Assembly (NCBI RefSeq): GCF_000025185.1
Contig: NC_013720.1
Span: 5,022,001 to 5,086,000 of the forward strand
Length of the DNA: 64,000 nt
Direction of reading: 5' to 3'
DNA from: Pirellula staleyi DSM 6068
Lineage (GTDB): Bacteria; Planctomycetota; Planctomycetia; Pirellulales; Pirellulaceae
The notes beneath the pieces were generated by a model. That model made no database searches and had not been told where the DNA came from. It saw only the letters and a list, made by a program, of their open reading frames with translations. Positions 55,833 through 64,000 of the stretch are shown piece by piece. The position numbers and the translations under genes were made by a program. Numbering within the stretch: the stretch's first letter is position 1; every line of letters begins with the position of its first letter.

Positions 55833-55915
55833 TGCACCTTTCTATTGCACCGCTGAGCAGCATCGCGCCACAATCGATTGCAGAGGTCTTTCGCGCGCAA
55901 TCACGGGAACCGCCG

Positions 55916-57034
55916 ATGAGCGAAAATCATTTCCCCGAGTTACTTGAAGCGGCAAAACGCGTGGTGCTCGATGAGGATGTCTACTTCGCTTCGCTCCCGA
56001 TCGACGAAATGGAAGCGATCGTCGAGGCAAATCACGAAGCCATCGTCGAACTCAAGCGTGTGCTGCAGCAGCCTTGCAGCATGGAACTTCCAGCAGACCA
56101 CAAGGCTTTTTGCAAGAGTATTGATTGCATTACGACGCTTCGCGCTGCATCCAAGCTTCTCTCGTTGGCGTGCCAAGTCGCATTTGATCGCCGCCATTTT
56201 TTAGAGGCCATGGAGAGCGCGGGTAATATGCTCCGCCTAGCCAATATCATGCGGCGCGGCGGGCTGGTGGTGGATATGCTGGCCGCGATTGCTATCGAGG
56301 GAACCGCAATCCACCTACTCCGCAAACAGCGACACCATTTCGATCAACCGTCGCGCGAGCATCTCACAAAGTTGCTACGTAGCCATGTCGTAGCACGCGA
56401 AGACTTCGACTTCATCGCAGCCCGCGACGCAGCATGGGAAGCGGCTCAGCCCCCCGACGAAGAAATCGAACCAACCGAGCCCGAGCAAGAGGCAATCGAA
56501 CAACATCAACTTTCGCCCGAGTTTGTTCAAGCATTTAACGAATATCTGCAGCATTTCGTTGCGATTCCTCGCGAGCAACAACTGAGGAAGCATGAATCTT
56601 GCGACGCACAGCCGCTCGCGATGCTCAGACTGTTGTGGCTGGAGCTTTTGCTCTTCGACTACCGCGAGACGCACGGCTGTTATCCCCGAGACCTTCGTGC
56701 ATCCGTTCCGGCAGAGGATAGCGACATGCTCGTCGATCCGTTTTCGAAAAAGCAGTTTTGCTACCGAACCTACGAGGATGGATTTGTTCTCTATAGCGTG
56801 GGCCCCAAACAGTTTGATGCCGGGGGAAAGTTCGGACACATCATGGAGGTGAGTCTCTATCGCGCCGATCTTTGCCTCGACGCAGCTGATTATCCCGTTC
56901 CCGAAAACGTTTGCTTTCTGGACACTTCTCCGAACTATCCATCACCTGCACCTCCGCCAACACTTCTGCAGCGACTCTCGTCTTTCTTTCGCCGATTATT
57001 CAAAGCTGCTCCCTCGAGCATCGCCTCACCATGA
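55916..57034 (+). CDS. Conserved planctomycete hypothetical protein
   Basis: The protein has 372 residues from the ATG at 55916; the frame is open far upstream through the end of the previous gene, so a start between 55832 and 55916 cannot be excluded. It is mostly helical with many Leu and Glu. The C-terminal 'MLVDPFSKKQFCYRTYEDGF' and 'VLYSVGPKQFDAGGKFG' form a pattern found at the end of many planctomycete proteins (D-P-F-S-x-K with V-G-x-x-x-x-D-x-G-G). No signal peptide or membrane helix. Function unknown. Confidence 0.65.
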   Translation: MSENHFPELLEAAKRVVLDEDVYFASLPIDEMEAIVEANHEAIVELKRVLQQPCSMELPADHKAFCKSIDCITTLRAASKLLSLACQVAFDRRHFLEAMESAGNMLRLANIMRRGGLVVDMLAAIAIEGTAIHLLRKQRHHFDQPSREHLTKLLRSHVVAREDFDFIAARDAAWEAAQPPDEEIEPTEPEQEAIEQHQLSPEFVQAFNEYLQHFVAIPREQQLRKHESCDAQPLAMLRLLWLELLLFDYRETHGCYPRDLRASVPAEDSDMLVDPFSKKQFCYRTYEDGFVLYSVGPKQFDAGGKFGHIMEVSLYRADLCLDAADYPVPENVCFLDTSPNYPSPAPPPTLLQRLSSFFRRLFKAAPSSIASP

Positions 57035-57113
57035 AATTGGGAGCTACCAAACTCACCAAAAACGCCGCCGAACTTGACTACGCAAGGTTCTTGTACGGGG
57101 CGAGGCAAATACC

Positions 57114-57665
57114 GTGATAGAGCTCATGTTTTATCGCCTTTCGCTCAAGCACCTCAATCATTTCCCGCCAATTGATGACACCTTACGTGATATCATCTTG
57201 CAGTGGATGAAGGATTCTGCCGGACTTGATGCTGTGATCGAGCAAGTTCGCCAAGCGTTTGCCGATGTGAAGTTGGAAGATGGCATCGGACTTATCGAAG
57301 CGCAAGGACTCGACGACTATCTATCAGGCGATGCCCTCGCTGAGTTTCGCGCAAGTGATGAACGAGACGACTGGCAACGGCTTACCGTCGATACGCTGAA
57401 TGCCTGCGAATCTTCACCCTGTTTCATGGATGCCAAGGGCCTATGCTTTATTTTGCCAGCACTGCTCATTGCCATTTTGAACGATCAGTACTATCACGGC
57501 CCCATCACCTATCTTCTGCACAGGATGCCAGCGGGGTTGTTTTCAATCCTCACCGCGAAGCAAAAGTCAGCCATCGTTGCATGCCTGGAACTGACAAAGA
57601 AGCATCCGTTTCTCGACGCTCAGGATGTTGCAGAAATCGATGACATGATTGCTCATGTCCAATAA
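57114..57665 (+). CDS. DUF6714-like conserved hypothetical protein
   Basis: The protein has 183 residues from a GTG at 57114 with 'gagg' 8 bases upstream; an ATG four codons later is the alternative. 'FMDAKGLCFILPALLIAIL' matches the central block of a family of small proteins, DUF6714, as I recall it, otherwise unknown. No signal peptide; soluble and acidic. It follows the preceding gene by about 80 bases. Confidence 0.6.
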   Translation: MIELMFYRLSLKHLNHFPPIDDTLRDIILQWMKDSAGLDAVIEQVRQAFADVKLEDGIGLIEAQGLDDYLSGDALAEFRASDERDDWQRLTVDTLNACESSPCFMDAKGLCFILPALLIAILNDQYYHGPITYLLHRMPAGLFSILTAKQKSAIVACLELTKKHPFLDAQDVAEIDDMIAHVQ

Positions 57666-57816
57666 ACTAGGCTTCGTACAACGGGTGTGTGAAACTTCTA
57701 GGAGTTTTTTGTGGCTCCATCATTCGCTGTCGATCTTGCGATTGGTCCTTCGACTAGTTTTTGTTCAGGCCACCGTTGTGGCTTGCTACCGATTCCTGCG
57801 CAGGAGAATTTCGACG

Positions 57817-58356
57817 ATGGCCACCCAGCTACAAACCTTTGCGGCGCTTAGCCTTGCCAGTCTACTACTCGAAGAGTTCGAGCGCGAATTGCCAACCACA
57901 CGCAAGTTTCTCGAGCGCGTGCCGGACGACCAACTGCTGTGGCAGCCGCACGAGAAATCGCTGACGGCAGGCCAGCTGGCGCTGCATATTGCGATGTCGC
58001 CGCAGGGGGTGATCGGCCTGGCGACTCCCGACGAGGCGGCCATTCCCGAATTTGGCGGCGGCTTTCCTCAGCCTCAGTCGATCCAGGAAGTGCTCGACGC
58101 TCTTGAGCAAGGCTCACAGGTGGTGCAGGGCTATCTTTCGACCGTCAGCGACGAGCGGCTGCTGCAAACCTTAACCCTCACCTTCGCCGGTAAGCCGCTG
58201 CTGACCATGCCGCGACACCTGTTTTTGCGCAACATTCTGCTGAACCACTGGTATCATCACCGGGGTCAGCTAGGCGTTTATCTGCGATTGCTCGGAGCCA
58301 AAGTTCCCTCGAGCTACGGCCCCAGCGGCGACGAAAAACCCGACTTTTTGCCATAG
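57817..58356 (+). CDS. DinB-family protein
   Basis: The protein has 179 residues from the ATG at 57817, preceded by 'caggagaa'; the open frame upstream overlaps the end of the previous gene. The DinB four-helix bundle metal ligands are suggested by His57 in 'LALHIAM' and His144, His147 and His148 in 'LLNHWYHHRGQLGVYLRLL'. DinB proteins are nickel/zinc-binding bundles, some of which act as bacillithiol transferases. The substrate here is unknown. Confidence 0.82.
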   Translation: MATQLQTFAALSLASLLLEEFERELPTTRKFLERVPDDQLLWQPHEKSLTAGQLALHIAMSPQGVIGLATPDEAAIPEFGGGFPQPQSIQEVLDALEQGSQVVQGYLSTVSDERLLQTLTLTFAGKPLLTMPRHLFLRNILLNHWYHHRGQLGVYLRLLGAKVPSSYGPSGDEKPDFLP

Positions 58357-58379
58357 TTTTTTAGCCCAAGGCACTACGC

Positions 58380-58805
58380 ATGAACACAATTGCGAAGCAA
58401 GGGGTGGGCTATTTCGGACGACTCGTGGCGATTCCCTGTGGAGCAGCGATCGGTTGGCTGGTCGCTGCCTACTACTGGATATCCACGGGACGAACAGACT
58501 GGAGTGATTTCGTTGCCGTGCTTCTGGTGCTCTTGTTTGCTGCCACCGGAGCTTGGCGTGGTGCGATTTTAGATCGCGTTTCCATTGCCCTGATGGTGAA
58601 CTTCACGATCGGGGGCGGCGTTGTTTTGATGCTACTTTGGCCGTCGGTCTCACATGCTCGTGGCTCGCAAATCAACCAGTTATTTACTCACTCGACAGCC
58701 TTTATTGGCACACCGACCGTCTGTGGAGCAATTGGGGGCGTTATCGTAGCGATGCTATTTCTCAAGCGTCGACAGTGGATCGCGCGACGCAGCGCGAGAA
58801 GCTGA
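58380..58805 (+). CDS. Small membrane protein, unknown function
   Basis: The protein has 141 residues from an ATG directly after the DinB gene (23-base gap). Four hydrophobic helices are visible at about 13-33, 40-58, 70-90 and 104-130. No recognised family motif. Cotranscription with dinB is likely. Confidence 0.6.
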   Translation: MNTIAKQGVGYFGRLVAIPCGAAIGWLVAAYYWISTGRTDWSDFVAVLLVLLFAATGAWRGAILDRVSIALMVNFTIGGGVVLMLLWPSVSHARGSQINQLFTHSTAFIGTPTVCGAIGGVIVAMLFLKRRQWIARRSARS

Positions 58806-58873
58806 TAGCCGACAATACTTCCAATCGCAATTGATGTTCTACGGTTCGTGCTCTAGCAAATGGGATGGCTAAA

Positions 58874-59467
58874 CTACCTAACTTCACGATAAGGCGTGTG
58901 GCCAAAGTACTTCGGTGAGCTGTCGACCCGAACGTGGAGCCAAGCTACGCCACCTCCGGCCGTGCTCAACCAGCGAGGCTGTTTTGAGACAAGGCGAAGC
59001 ATTGTTTCGCCCACTTGCTGCCACATTGCATCAACTTGCTCAGGGAGTGCGAGACGAACAAACGCAGCCAAGTGGCCATACGCTTCTTCGCAGGTGAGCG
59101 GGGTGGGCGCAATCAGCGTGGCATCGTTTCCAAGATTTGAGAATACGACGACACCACTTCCGTCGTCACTTCGAAAGTGCTTGGCGAACGGCTCAGGCTC
59201 TGTTTCTCGATCGGCAAATTGATCGCTACGAAGTAGTACAAACTCGAACTCTCGATCGATGAGCGATGTCGAAATCGGTGGCGTCTCCCAGCGAAATCCG
59301 GCAAAGTCCGCCGATTTCAGAAGCTCCGTAAAGAACTTACGGAAGCTGGGCTCGCCCGCGAGAGCATACAGAAACGACTTGTAATTGAGCACTTCGCCTC
59401 GGTGGTGCAGACGATAGTGGTGAACTCGCTGCGGCTGCAATTCCGAGCGGATGGCTTCGAATGTCAT
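58874..59467 (-). CDS. DUF6940-like conserved hypothetical protein
   Basis: The protein has 197 residues from the ATG at 59467; the open frame runs 55 codons further but that part is Cys-rich and lacks family character. The C-terminal 'QPRWLSTAGGGVAWLHVRVD' with 'SSPKYFGHTPY' is the conserved end of a family I recall as DUF6940, found in planctomycetes and cyanobacteria. 'FRWETPPISTSLIDREFEFV' is also conserved in that group. No signal peptide. Divergent from the next plus-strand gene with about 118 bases between. Confidence 0.6.
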   Translation of the reverse strand: MTFEAIRSELQPQRVHHYRLHHRGEVLNYKSFLYALAGEPSFRKFFTELLKSADFAGFRWETPPISTSLIDREFEFVLLRSDQFADRETEPEPFAKHFRSDDGSGVVVFSNLGNDATLIAPTPLTCEEAYGHLAAFVRLALPEQVDAMWQQVGETMLRLVSKQPRWLSTAGGGVAWLHVRVDSSPKYFGHTPYREVR

Positions 59468-59584
59468 AGCGACCCTCCTGCGCTGGACAAGCTGATCATT
59501 GAAGATGAGACACGCTCGTAGTCGATGGAGATAAGAATAGCCCCCGCAACACCGCAGCTTGCAATTTGGCCCGAGGATTTTGCA

Positions 59585-60430
59585 ATGTTCATCGCACCAA
59601 CAGCCGCTAGCAGCACACTTGCCACGAGCCAATCGCCAGTGGTGGGTAGCACGCGATTTTTGCAGTCGGTGTTTAGCGAGGTGCTAGCAGCATCGGGGCG
59701 CGAGGGGTTTGCGTCGGCAGTGGCGATCGAAACCGACGAGCCGCTCGAAACATCCCTGCAAACGGCCTGGAGCAGCTGGTTCGATGGACCACCGTCGCAG
59801 CGCGACTTTGGCGACATCGACCCCGAGCAGCTGAAGCAAGGTTTTGGCGAGATCCTGGCGCGAGCCCACAGCGAGGGTGGCTATGTCGATCCGCAGTCGT
59901 TCGTCAAAAGCCTCTCGAAAGAGGAGCTGGCGACGATTCAGCAGGTGCATTTGCTGGCCCGTCCGATCGGTGTCGACGAACTGACCGAAGAGGGGGCGCT
60001 CAATCTGCTACTGCCACCTGCTGCTGGGGTCGACCTCAACCACGATGGGCTGACGCAATCGGGCATTGGCTATCGGATCGGTTTTCCCGATAGCACGACT
60101 CCCAGCGAAGTGGTGGCTGCCTGGGACGAAGCGACCGCCAATCTCGAGCCGGGGGATAAGATGATGTACGAGTTGCAAATGAAGCTGCCGCTGCTCCTTG
60201 CGAACATGTACGTCGACGCCCAGGGTCAATACTCGCACCACTACGAGCCGGGCGATCCCGAGTTCCGTAATCCACTAATGAGCGGCGGCTATTCGTTCCT
60301 CGAGGCAACCCAGTCGCAGCTCGACAACCTCGACTTCATGAAGCACCGCATGGAGCCTTCGCTCTACCAAAAGCACACCAACTTTTGGAACCATTTCCAG
60401 CAGCTGCTATCGAGCCACGGGGCAAAATAG
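59585..60430 (+). CDS. Hypothetical protein with one EF-hand-like loop
   Basis: The protein has 281 residues from the ATG at 59585, chosen because 'gagg' lies about 9 bases upstream; an earlier ATG at 59525 has no Shine-Dalgarno. The Ser/Ala/Thr-rich start is not a clear signal peptide. 'DLNHDGLTQSG' resembles an EF-hand calcium loop. The C-terminus is helical. I do not recognise the family. Confidence 0.6.
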   Translation: MFIAPTAASSTLATSQSPVVGSTRFLQSVFSEVLAASGREGFASAVAIETDEPLETSLQTAWSSWFDGPPSQRDFGDIDPEQLKQGFGEILARAHSEGGYVDPQSFVKSLSKEELATIQQVHLLARPIGVDELTEEGALNLLLPPAAGVDLNHDGLTQSGIGYRIGFPDSTTPSEVVAAWDEATANLEPGDKMMYELQMKLPLLLANMYVDAQGQYSHHYEPGDPEFRNPLMSGGYSFLEATQSQLDNLDFMKHRMEPSLYQKHTNFWNHFQQLLSSHGAK

Positions 60431-60441
60431 GTTGGTTGGCC

Positions 60442-60741
60442 CTAGCGGACAGCATCTTTGACGGCGGCCATGAGGTCGCTGCGTTCTTCGATGCGAAGCA
60501 TGCGAATATCGCGCACGGCGAGCGAAAACCAAGGATAGGTTCGGGCCAAATCCATGGCGGCGAGGACGCATTTAACTGAATCGACGGTCTTCGGTTCGCC
60601 GAAATAAACGCTACCTTGCTGCCATTCAAAACCGTGCTTGGCCAAGACTTTGCGGATATCGGCATAGGCGTTGTTATAAGATTCCGCGCCGTAAGTCTTT
60701 TTGAGCGTATCGGTATCCATATCAAACGCGATTGCGTGCAT
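60442..60741 (-). CDS. vapD: VapD-family endoribonuclease
   Basis: The protein has 99 residues from the ATG at 60741, the length expected for VapD; the frame is open 57 codons upstream, where a second ATG at 60867 would add a 42-residue extension. Family pattern: 'MHAIAFDMDTDTLKKTYG', 'SYNNAYADIRKVLAKHGFEW', 'QQGSVYFG' and 'WFSLAVRDIRMLRIEE'. VapD has a Cas2-like ferredoxin fold with a catalytic Asp (Asp7 or Asp9) and cuts mRNA; in Haemophilus it pairs with the antitoxin VapX. No antitoxin gene is evident beside it. It lies 12 bases from a convergent gene. Confidence 0.88.
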   Translation of the reverse strand: MHAIAFDMDTDTLKKTYGAESYNNAYADIRKVLAKHGFEWQQGSVYFGEPKTVDSVKCVLAAMDLARTYPWFSLAVRDIRMLRIEERSDLMAAVKDAVR

Positions 60742-61023
60742 GATGGAATTTCCGACGGGCAAAGCCGCCCGCTGACCAGTCGCAATTGAAATAGTAGGGC
60801 CAAATGCAGCGGCCGATAGAGCGATTGTCGACTGGTGTAACGATCCGAATTCAAGGGTCGACGACATCAGATTGCTCCTCGGGCAAAACTCACCGGCAAC
60901 TACAAATACCACCCAAAAACACTACTTTCAATATTGTTCCTTGCAGTAACTGGTCTAGTTTAACACCATTGCCATTTCCATGCGTGTAGAAATGGCTGTG
61001 GTTCGGCCACTGTCACCGTCGTT

Positions 61024-62316
61024 TTACAGTCGCCAGCCGTCGTAGAGGACACCTTCTTTGACGACGACGGGGATGCCGTCGCGGATGACGCAGGCTTCTT
61101 CTTCACCACGTTCTTCAACGCGCTGTTCGTTGATGATGCGCACATTGCGGCCGATGCGGCAATTCTTATCGATGATCGCCCCTTCAATGTAGCTACCGCT
61201 GCCGATGCCGATCGGGGGTCGCCCTTCGCGATGATTCTTTTTGATGTCGCTTTCGTGCTCGAAAACGTCGGCACCCATGATCACGCTGTTGCGAATCGTC
61301 ACCCCTTCGCCAATGATGCAGCGGAGGCCGATCACGCTGTTCTCGATCACCGCGCCACGGCCAATCTTGCAGCCGTCGGCGATGAGACTTTCCTTGACCG
61401 TCGCACCTTCCAGCAGCGTCGGGGGGAGAAAGCGGGGACGCGAATAAATCGGAGCGTCGGGTGTGGCGAGTTGGAACGGTGGTTCGTGACGAGCCAGGCT
61501 GAGGTTGGCTTCGTAGAACGCTTTGATCGTGCCGATATCTTCCCAATAGCCGTCGAACAGGTGAACCTGCACGCGCTTGGCCCGAACCGATGCGGGGAAA
61601 ATCTCTTTGCCGAAATCGTGGTAGGTGGTTTTGCTGAGCACTTCCACCAGCGTGTCGCGATTGAAAATGTAGATGCCCATGCTGGCAACGCAGTCGCGGC
61701 CGCGTGCTTCGATGCCTCGGGCTTCGATCCACGAGGGGTCCATCTTCACCATATCGATTTCGGCGTCGGTCTTGGGCTTCTCGAGAAAGCCGTTCACACG
61801 ACCATCATCCCCCACGCGCATGATGCCCAAAGCGCTTGCCATTTGGCGATCGACAGGCATACCGGCAATCGTGACGTCGGCGCCAGTTTCCTGATGCGTT
61901 TTGAGCAGGTCGCGGTAGTCCATCCGGTAGAGCTGATCGCCCGAAAGGATCAGCACATAATCGATGCCGGGCTGCTGGATATAGCGCAGATTCTTGCGCA
62001 CCGCATCGGCAGTCCCTTGGTACCAGGCCTTGTTCTCGTCGTCCATCGTTTGCTGAGCTGCCAGCAGTTCGACAAACCCGCCGCTGAAGTGATCGAAGCG
62101 ATAGGTTTGACGAATATGGCGATGCAAACTCACGCTCATGAACTGCGTGAGGACATACATCTTGTTCATGCCGCTGTTGATGCAATTGGACAGCGGAATG
62201 TCGATCAGACGGTACTTGGCCGCCAGTGGAACCGCCGGTTTACTGCGATACTTCGTGAGCGGATAGAGACGGGTGCCGCGACCGCCGCCAAGCACCAAGG
62301 AAATCACATTGCGCAT
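61024..62316 (-). CDS. glgC: Glucose-1-phosphate adenylyltransferase
   Basis: The protein has 430 residues. The nucleotidyltransferase start 'LVLGGGRGTRLYPLTKYRSK' carries the catalytic glycine loop and Lys; 'RLIDIPLSNCINSGM', 'FHGTADAV'-like 'WYQGTADAVRKNLRY' and 'LSGDQLYRMDY' are the ADP-glucose pyrophosphorylase motifs. A left-handed beta helix follows in the C-terminal 130 residues ('GCKIGRGAVIENSVIGLRC'). It makes ADP-glucose for glycogen. Regulation by sugar phosphates is usual in the family. No other glycogen gene is in the window. Confidence 0.95.
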   Translation of the reverse strand: MRNVISLVLGGGRGTRLYPLTKYRSKPAVPLAAKYRLIDIPLSNCINSGMNKMYVLTQFMSVSLHRHIRQTYRFDHFSGGFVELLAAQQTMDDENKAWYQGTADAVRKNLRYIQQPGIDYVLILSGDQLYRMDYRDLLKTHQETGADVTIAGMPVDRQMASALGIMRVGDDGRVNGFLEKPKTDAEIDMVKMDPSWIEARGIEARGRDCVASMGIYIFNRDTLVEVLSKTTYHDFGKEIFPASVRAKRVQVHLFDGYWEDIGTIKAFYEANLSLARHEPPFQLATPDAPIYSRPRFLPPTLLEGATVKESLIADGCKIGRGAVIENSVIGLRCIIGEGVTIRNSVIMGADVFEHESDIKKNHREGRPPIGIGSGSYIEGAIIDKNCRIGRNVRIINEQRVEERGEEEACVIRDGIPVVVKEGVLYDGWRL

Positions 62317-62493
62317 CGAAAACAGCTCGCTCGCCTACGGAGTTAGCCAGGATGGCGCTCGCCACCCCTAGCGGCGTAGAGAATACCATCGAACTGGCTC
62401 TAGCGGCAAGCCTCACCGCCCTAAGATCAACGATTACCGCTGAATGTTTGCGGGCTTTCTGACCTCACCAGCGTAGACACAGTGGCGGAGAGT

Positions 62494-63237
62494 TTAGCGC
62501 AACGGTTTTCGGCCCCGCAGTACCCCCCAAATCGACTTCTGCCATGGCAGGTCGGCCACCAGCCCCGCTGATTCAAAATATTGCAGCTGATCGGCTGCCG
62601 TTTGCAGGCAATCGTCGCCGCTGGCGCGGGGTGCATCGGGGAACTCAACGTTGCGGCGATGCCATTTTTCGTAAGCGGTTTGAAATTCCGAGGAAATCGT
62701 TCCCGAGGCAAGCCCGGCGAGCATGTGATCGTTCCACAGCAGCACTTCGCGACGATATTCGGCGTCGCTGATTGGTCGCACTTCGTCGGCGTTCAGCAGT
62801 TCGCCGCCCGGGAGGAGTGTGGCGGCAATGCGGCCATAGAGCGTTTGTTTTTCTTCGGGGAGCAAATGGTGAATGGCCGACATGCTCACCACAGCGGCCA
62901 GGCGGTTGCCGGTTTGCTCCTCCCACGGATCTTGCAGCCGCGCGAGAACGCAGCGAGCCCGCGCGCCAAAGCGGGCCAGTCGTCGCTCGGCAATAGCCAG
63001 GAAAGGCTGCGACTGATCGACCACCACGCCGGTGACCGCTGGAAACTGGTCGAGAATGCGCTCCATCAGCCGACCACTGCCGCCCCCCAGATCGACAACA
63101 ATCACGGGCTGCTCGCCGCTGATCGGCAAATTCGCCAGGAGCCAGTCTTGCAGTTCGAGGTAGTAAGGGTGCACGGCATGCGCCGACTGATCGTAGCTTT
63201 CGGCGAACGAAGAGGTATTCCAGCGATATTCTGCCAT
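62494..63237 (-). CDS. Class I SAM-dependent methyltransferase
   Basis: The protein has 247 residues from the ATG at 63237 (an in-frame TTG lies 8 codons upstream). Motif I 'VIVVDLGGGSGRLMERILDQ', an acidic residue after beta2 ('GVVVDQSQPFL') and motif IV-like 'AVVSMSAIHHLLPEEKQ' are those of small-molecule methyltransferases. Soluble, single domain of normal length. Substrate unknown. It precedes glgC on the same strand with a 177-base gap. Confidence 0.85.
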   Translation of the reverse strand: MAEYRWNTSSFAESYDQSAHAVHPYYLELQDWLLANLPISGEQPVIVVDLGGGSGRLMERILDQFPAVTGVVVDQSQPFLAIAERRLARFGARARCVLARLQDPWEEQTGNRLAAVVSMSAIHHLLPEEKQTLYGRIAATLLPGGELLNADEVRPISDAEYRREVLLWNDHMLAGLASGTISSEFQTAYEKWHRRNVEFPDAPRASGDDCLQTAADQLQYFESAGLVADLPWQKSIWGVLRGRKPLR

Positions 63238-63656
63238 CGATTTTTGCCACGAAGTAATCAAGAGTTGTGAAATAGTTCTCCAAGAACTTATGACGACTGA
63301 GCTTGCTCTTTGTCGAGTGATTCTCGGCGATGCTGCAGGATGCTAGCGGGCCCGCTAGCTCCAGGGGCCAGCAGCGATAGCACGCAGCTAAAGACATCCT
63401 CCAAGCTGTTTTGGTTCGCGATTTCGGCTTGACCCGCAGAGCAATCTGCTGACAATTCGCTCCCGTCGTGTGCCACTCGCGAGCCGCTGGATGCAGCTTG
63501 AGTGAGTAGCAAAATCAGTCAGCCGCTGGCAATCTCGGTGCGTGCTTGATCCCGCAATATCAAGTCGCTCGAGAGCTGCCCAATCGACGCGACTAGCTGA
63601 CCACCGCACGACACTCCCGAACTTCGCAGACCCGATTGGCAAGGAGGCCAGTGGTG
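63238..63656. other. 419-bp divergent region before the Mur ligase gene
   Basis: Between the minus-strand methyltransferase and the plus-strand Mur ligase. Shine-Dalgarno 'aaggagg' at 63641-63647. Short frames inside show no family pattern. No repeat or terminator seen. Confidence 0.5.
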
Positions 63657-64000
63657 ATGCCCGACGCTATCATTCCGACCCAGAATTTCCGTGGTATTTC
63701 GCTCCGAACCGTACTTTCACAAGTGCAGTTCACCAAAGGGCAGGACATCGTTTGCTCCGCTATTTCGACCACCGAAGTCGATTGCGAGCCAGGCGATTTG
63801 TTCATTCCTGAAGCTGAAGATCACACCGATTTGCTCTCCCGCTGCCAAGCGGCGATCGAGCGCGGTGCCGCAGCCATTCTGACCGAACAGCTGCTCCCTT
63901 TGGCGATTCCCCAGGCGATTGTTCCCGACGCGCGGGAAGCGCTCGGAATCATCTCGCACGCGATTGTCGGGAATCCCTCGGCCAAGATGCGCACCATCGG
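63657..64000 (+). CDS. Mur ligase (MurE-like), N-terminal part, truncated by window end
   Basis: The frame is open from the ATG at 63657, preceded by 'aaggagg' (63641-63647, spacing 9), to the last base, giving about 114 residues. The N-terminal Mur ligase domain is suggested by 'CEPGDLFIPEAEDHTDLLSR', 'AIERGAAAILTEQLLP', 'AIVPDAREALGIISHAIVGN' and 'PSAKMRTIG', where the latter in the MurE family is directly followed by the ATP-binding T-G-T-N-G-K-T loop just beyond the window. It would add the third amino acid to UDP-MurNAc-dipeptide in peptidoglycan synthesis, or act in a related ligation. Assignment rests on the N-terminus only. Confidence 0.72.
   Translation, partial: MPDAIIPTQNFRGISLRTVLSQVQFTKGQDIVCSAISTTEVDCEPGDLFIPEAEDHTDLLSRCQAAIERGAAAILTEQLLPLAIPQAIVPDAREALGIISHAIVGNPSAKMRTI

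Noticed and set aside
1-64000. tRNA, rRNA, prophage, transposase or integrase genes
   Set aside because: None was seen; no cloverleaf-like segment with CCA-type end or recombinase motif was noticed by eye, though a covariance-model scan was not possible.

Overview
The window looks like chromosomal DNA from a planctomycete of the Pirellula/Blastopirellula type. The clearest evidence is the gene content: a DUF1501 Tat-type protein, a DUF1549/DUF1553 protein with a C-x4-C-H site, a 'planctomycete cytochrome C' plus WD40 protein, two DUF1559 proteins with prepilin-like N-termini, a multi-haem cytochrome with a PA14 domain, a secreted subtilase whose N-terminus carries an 'FETYEDRLAMTA' motif, and membrane proteins opening with an 'FNLRTLLVVVTLVAVILA' helix. 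Base composition is moderately GC-rich and even. No tRNA, rRNA, CRISPR array, integrase or transposase was seen, so most of this reads as core genome with a few accessory pockets.

Layout. 0-2.5 kb: end of a beta-propeller gene, a small Cys-rich protein, an EF-hand protein and a small membrane protein. 2.6-10.6 kb: a same-strand run of DUF1501, DUF1549/1553, cytochrome/WD40 and ThuA-domain genes, closed by a strong terminator. 10.7-18.6 kb: a methyltransferase-like protein, a large exported subtilase, a DUF1570-type putative metallopeptidase, a PHP/CpsB-like protein that has lost most of its metal ligands, a KAS III (FabH-like) enzyme and a YqgE/AlgH protein. 18.7-25 kb: an overlapping histidine kinase/response regulator pair, a vWA-type lipoprotein and an N4-glycosylasparaginase-like Ntn hydrolase. 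24.9-29.3 kb: a minus-strand run of desaturase, UbiA-like, TIM-barrel and alkaline-phosphatase-superfamily genes that matches the C-E-F part of the 'ebo' clusters. 29.7-41 kb: an RRM protein with a repeat-bearing leader, two [small lipoprotein + DUF1559] cassettes, a sorbosone-dehydrogenase-like propeller, a five-haem cytochrome and two ABC-2 permeases without an ATPase. 41-46.5 kb: a cupin/isomerase/oxidoreductase operon and a membrane Ser/Thr kinase. 46.8-54.7 kb: lone rpsD, then lpdA (E3), a 1.1 kb palindrome-rich gap, and aceE (E1) with aceF (E2). 54.8-60.7 kb: a signal-peptidase-like protein lacking its catalytic Lys, several small conserved hypotheticals (DUF6714-like, DUF6940-like, DinB) and an orphan VapD RNase. 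61-64 kb: glgC, a methyltransferase and the start of a Mur ligase cut off by the window end.

How the parts relate. The pyruvate dehydrogenase genes encode one complete complex (homodimeric E1, single-lipoyl E2, E3). The cupin/isomerase/oxidoreductase genes look like one sugar or polyol catabolic unit. The DUF1501/DUF1549/cytochrome group is a typical planctomycete exported set of unknown biochemical role. The most interesting items are the ebo-like trio, three proteins that keep an enzyme fold but have lost active-site residues, the duplicated lipoprotein-prepilin cassette and the palindromic repeat patch between E3 and E1. All family assignments come from reading motifs by eye; no database search was possible.
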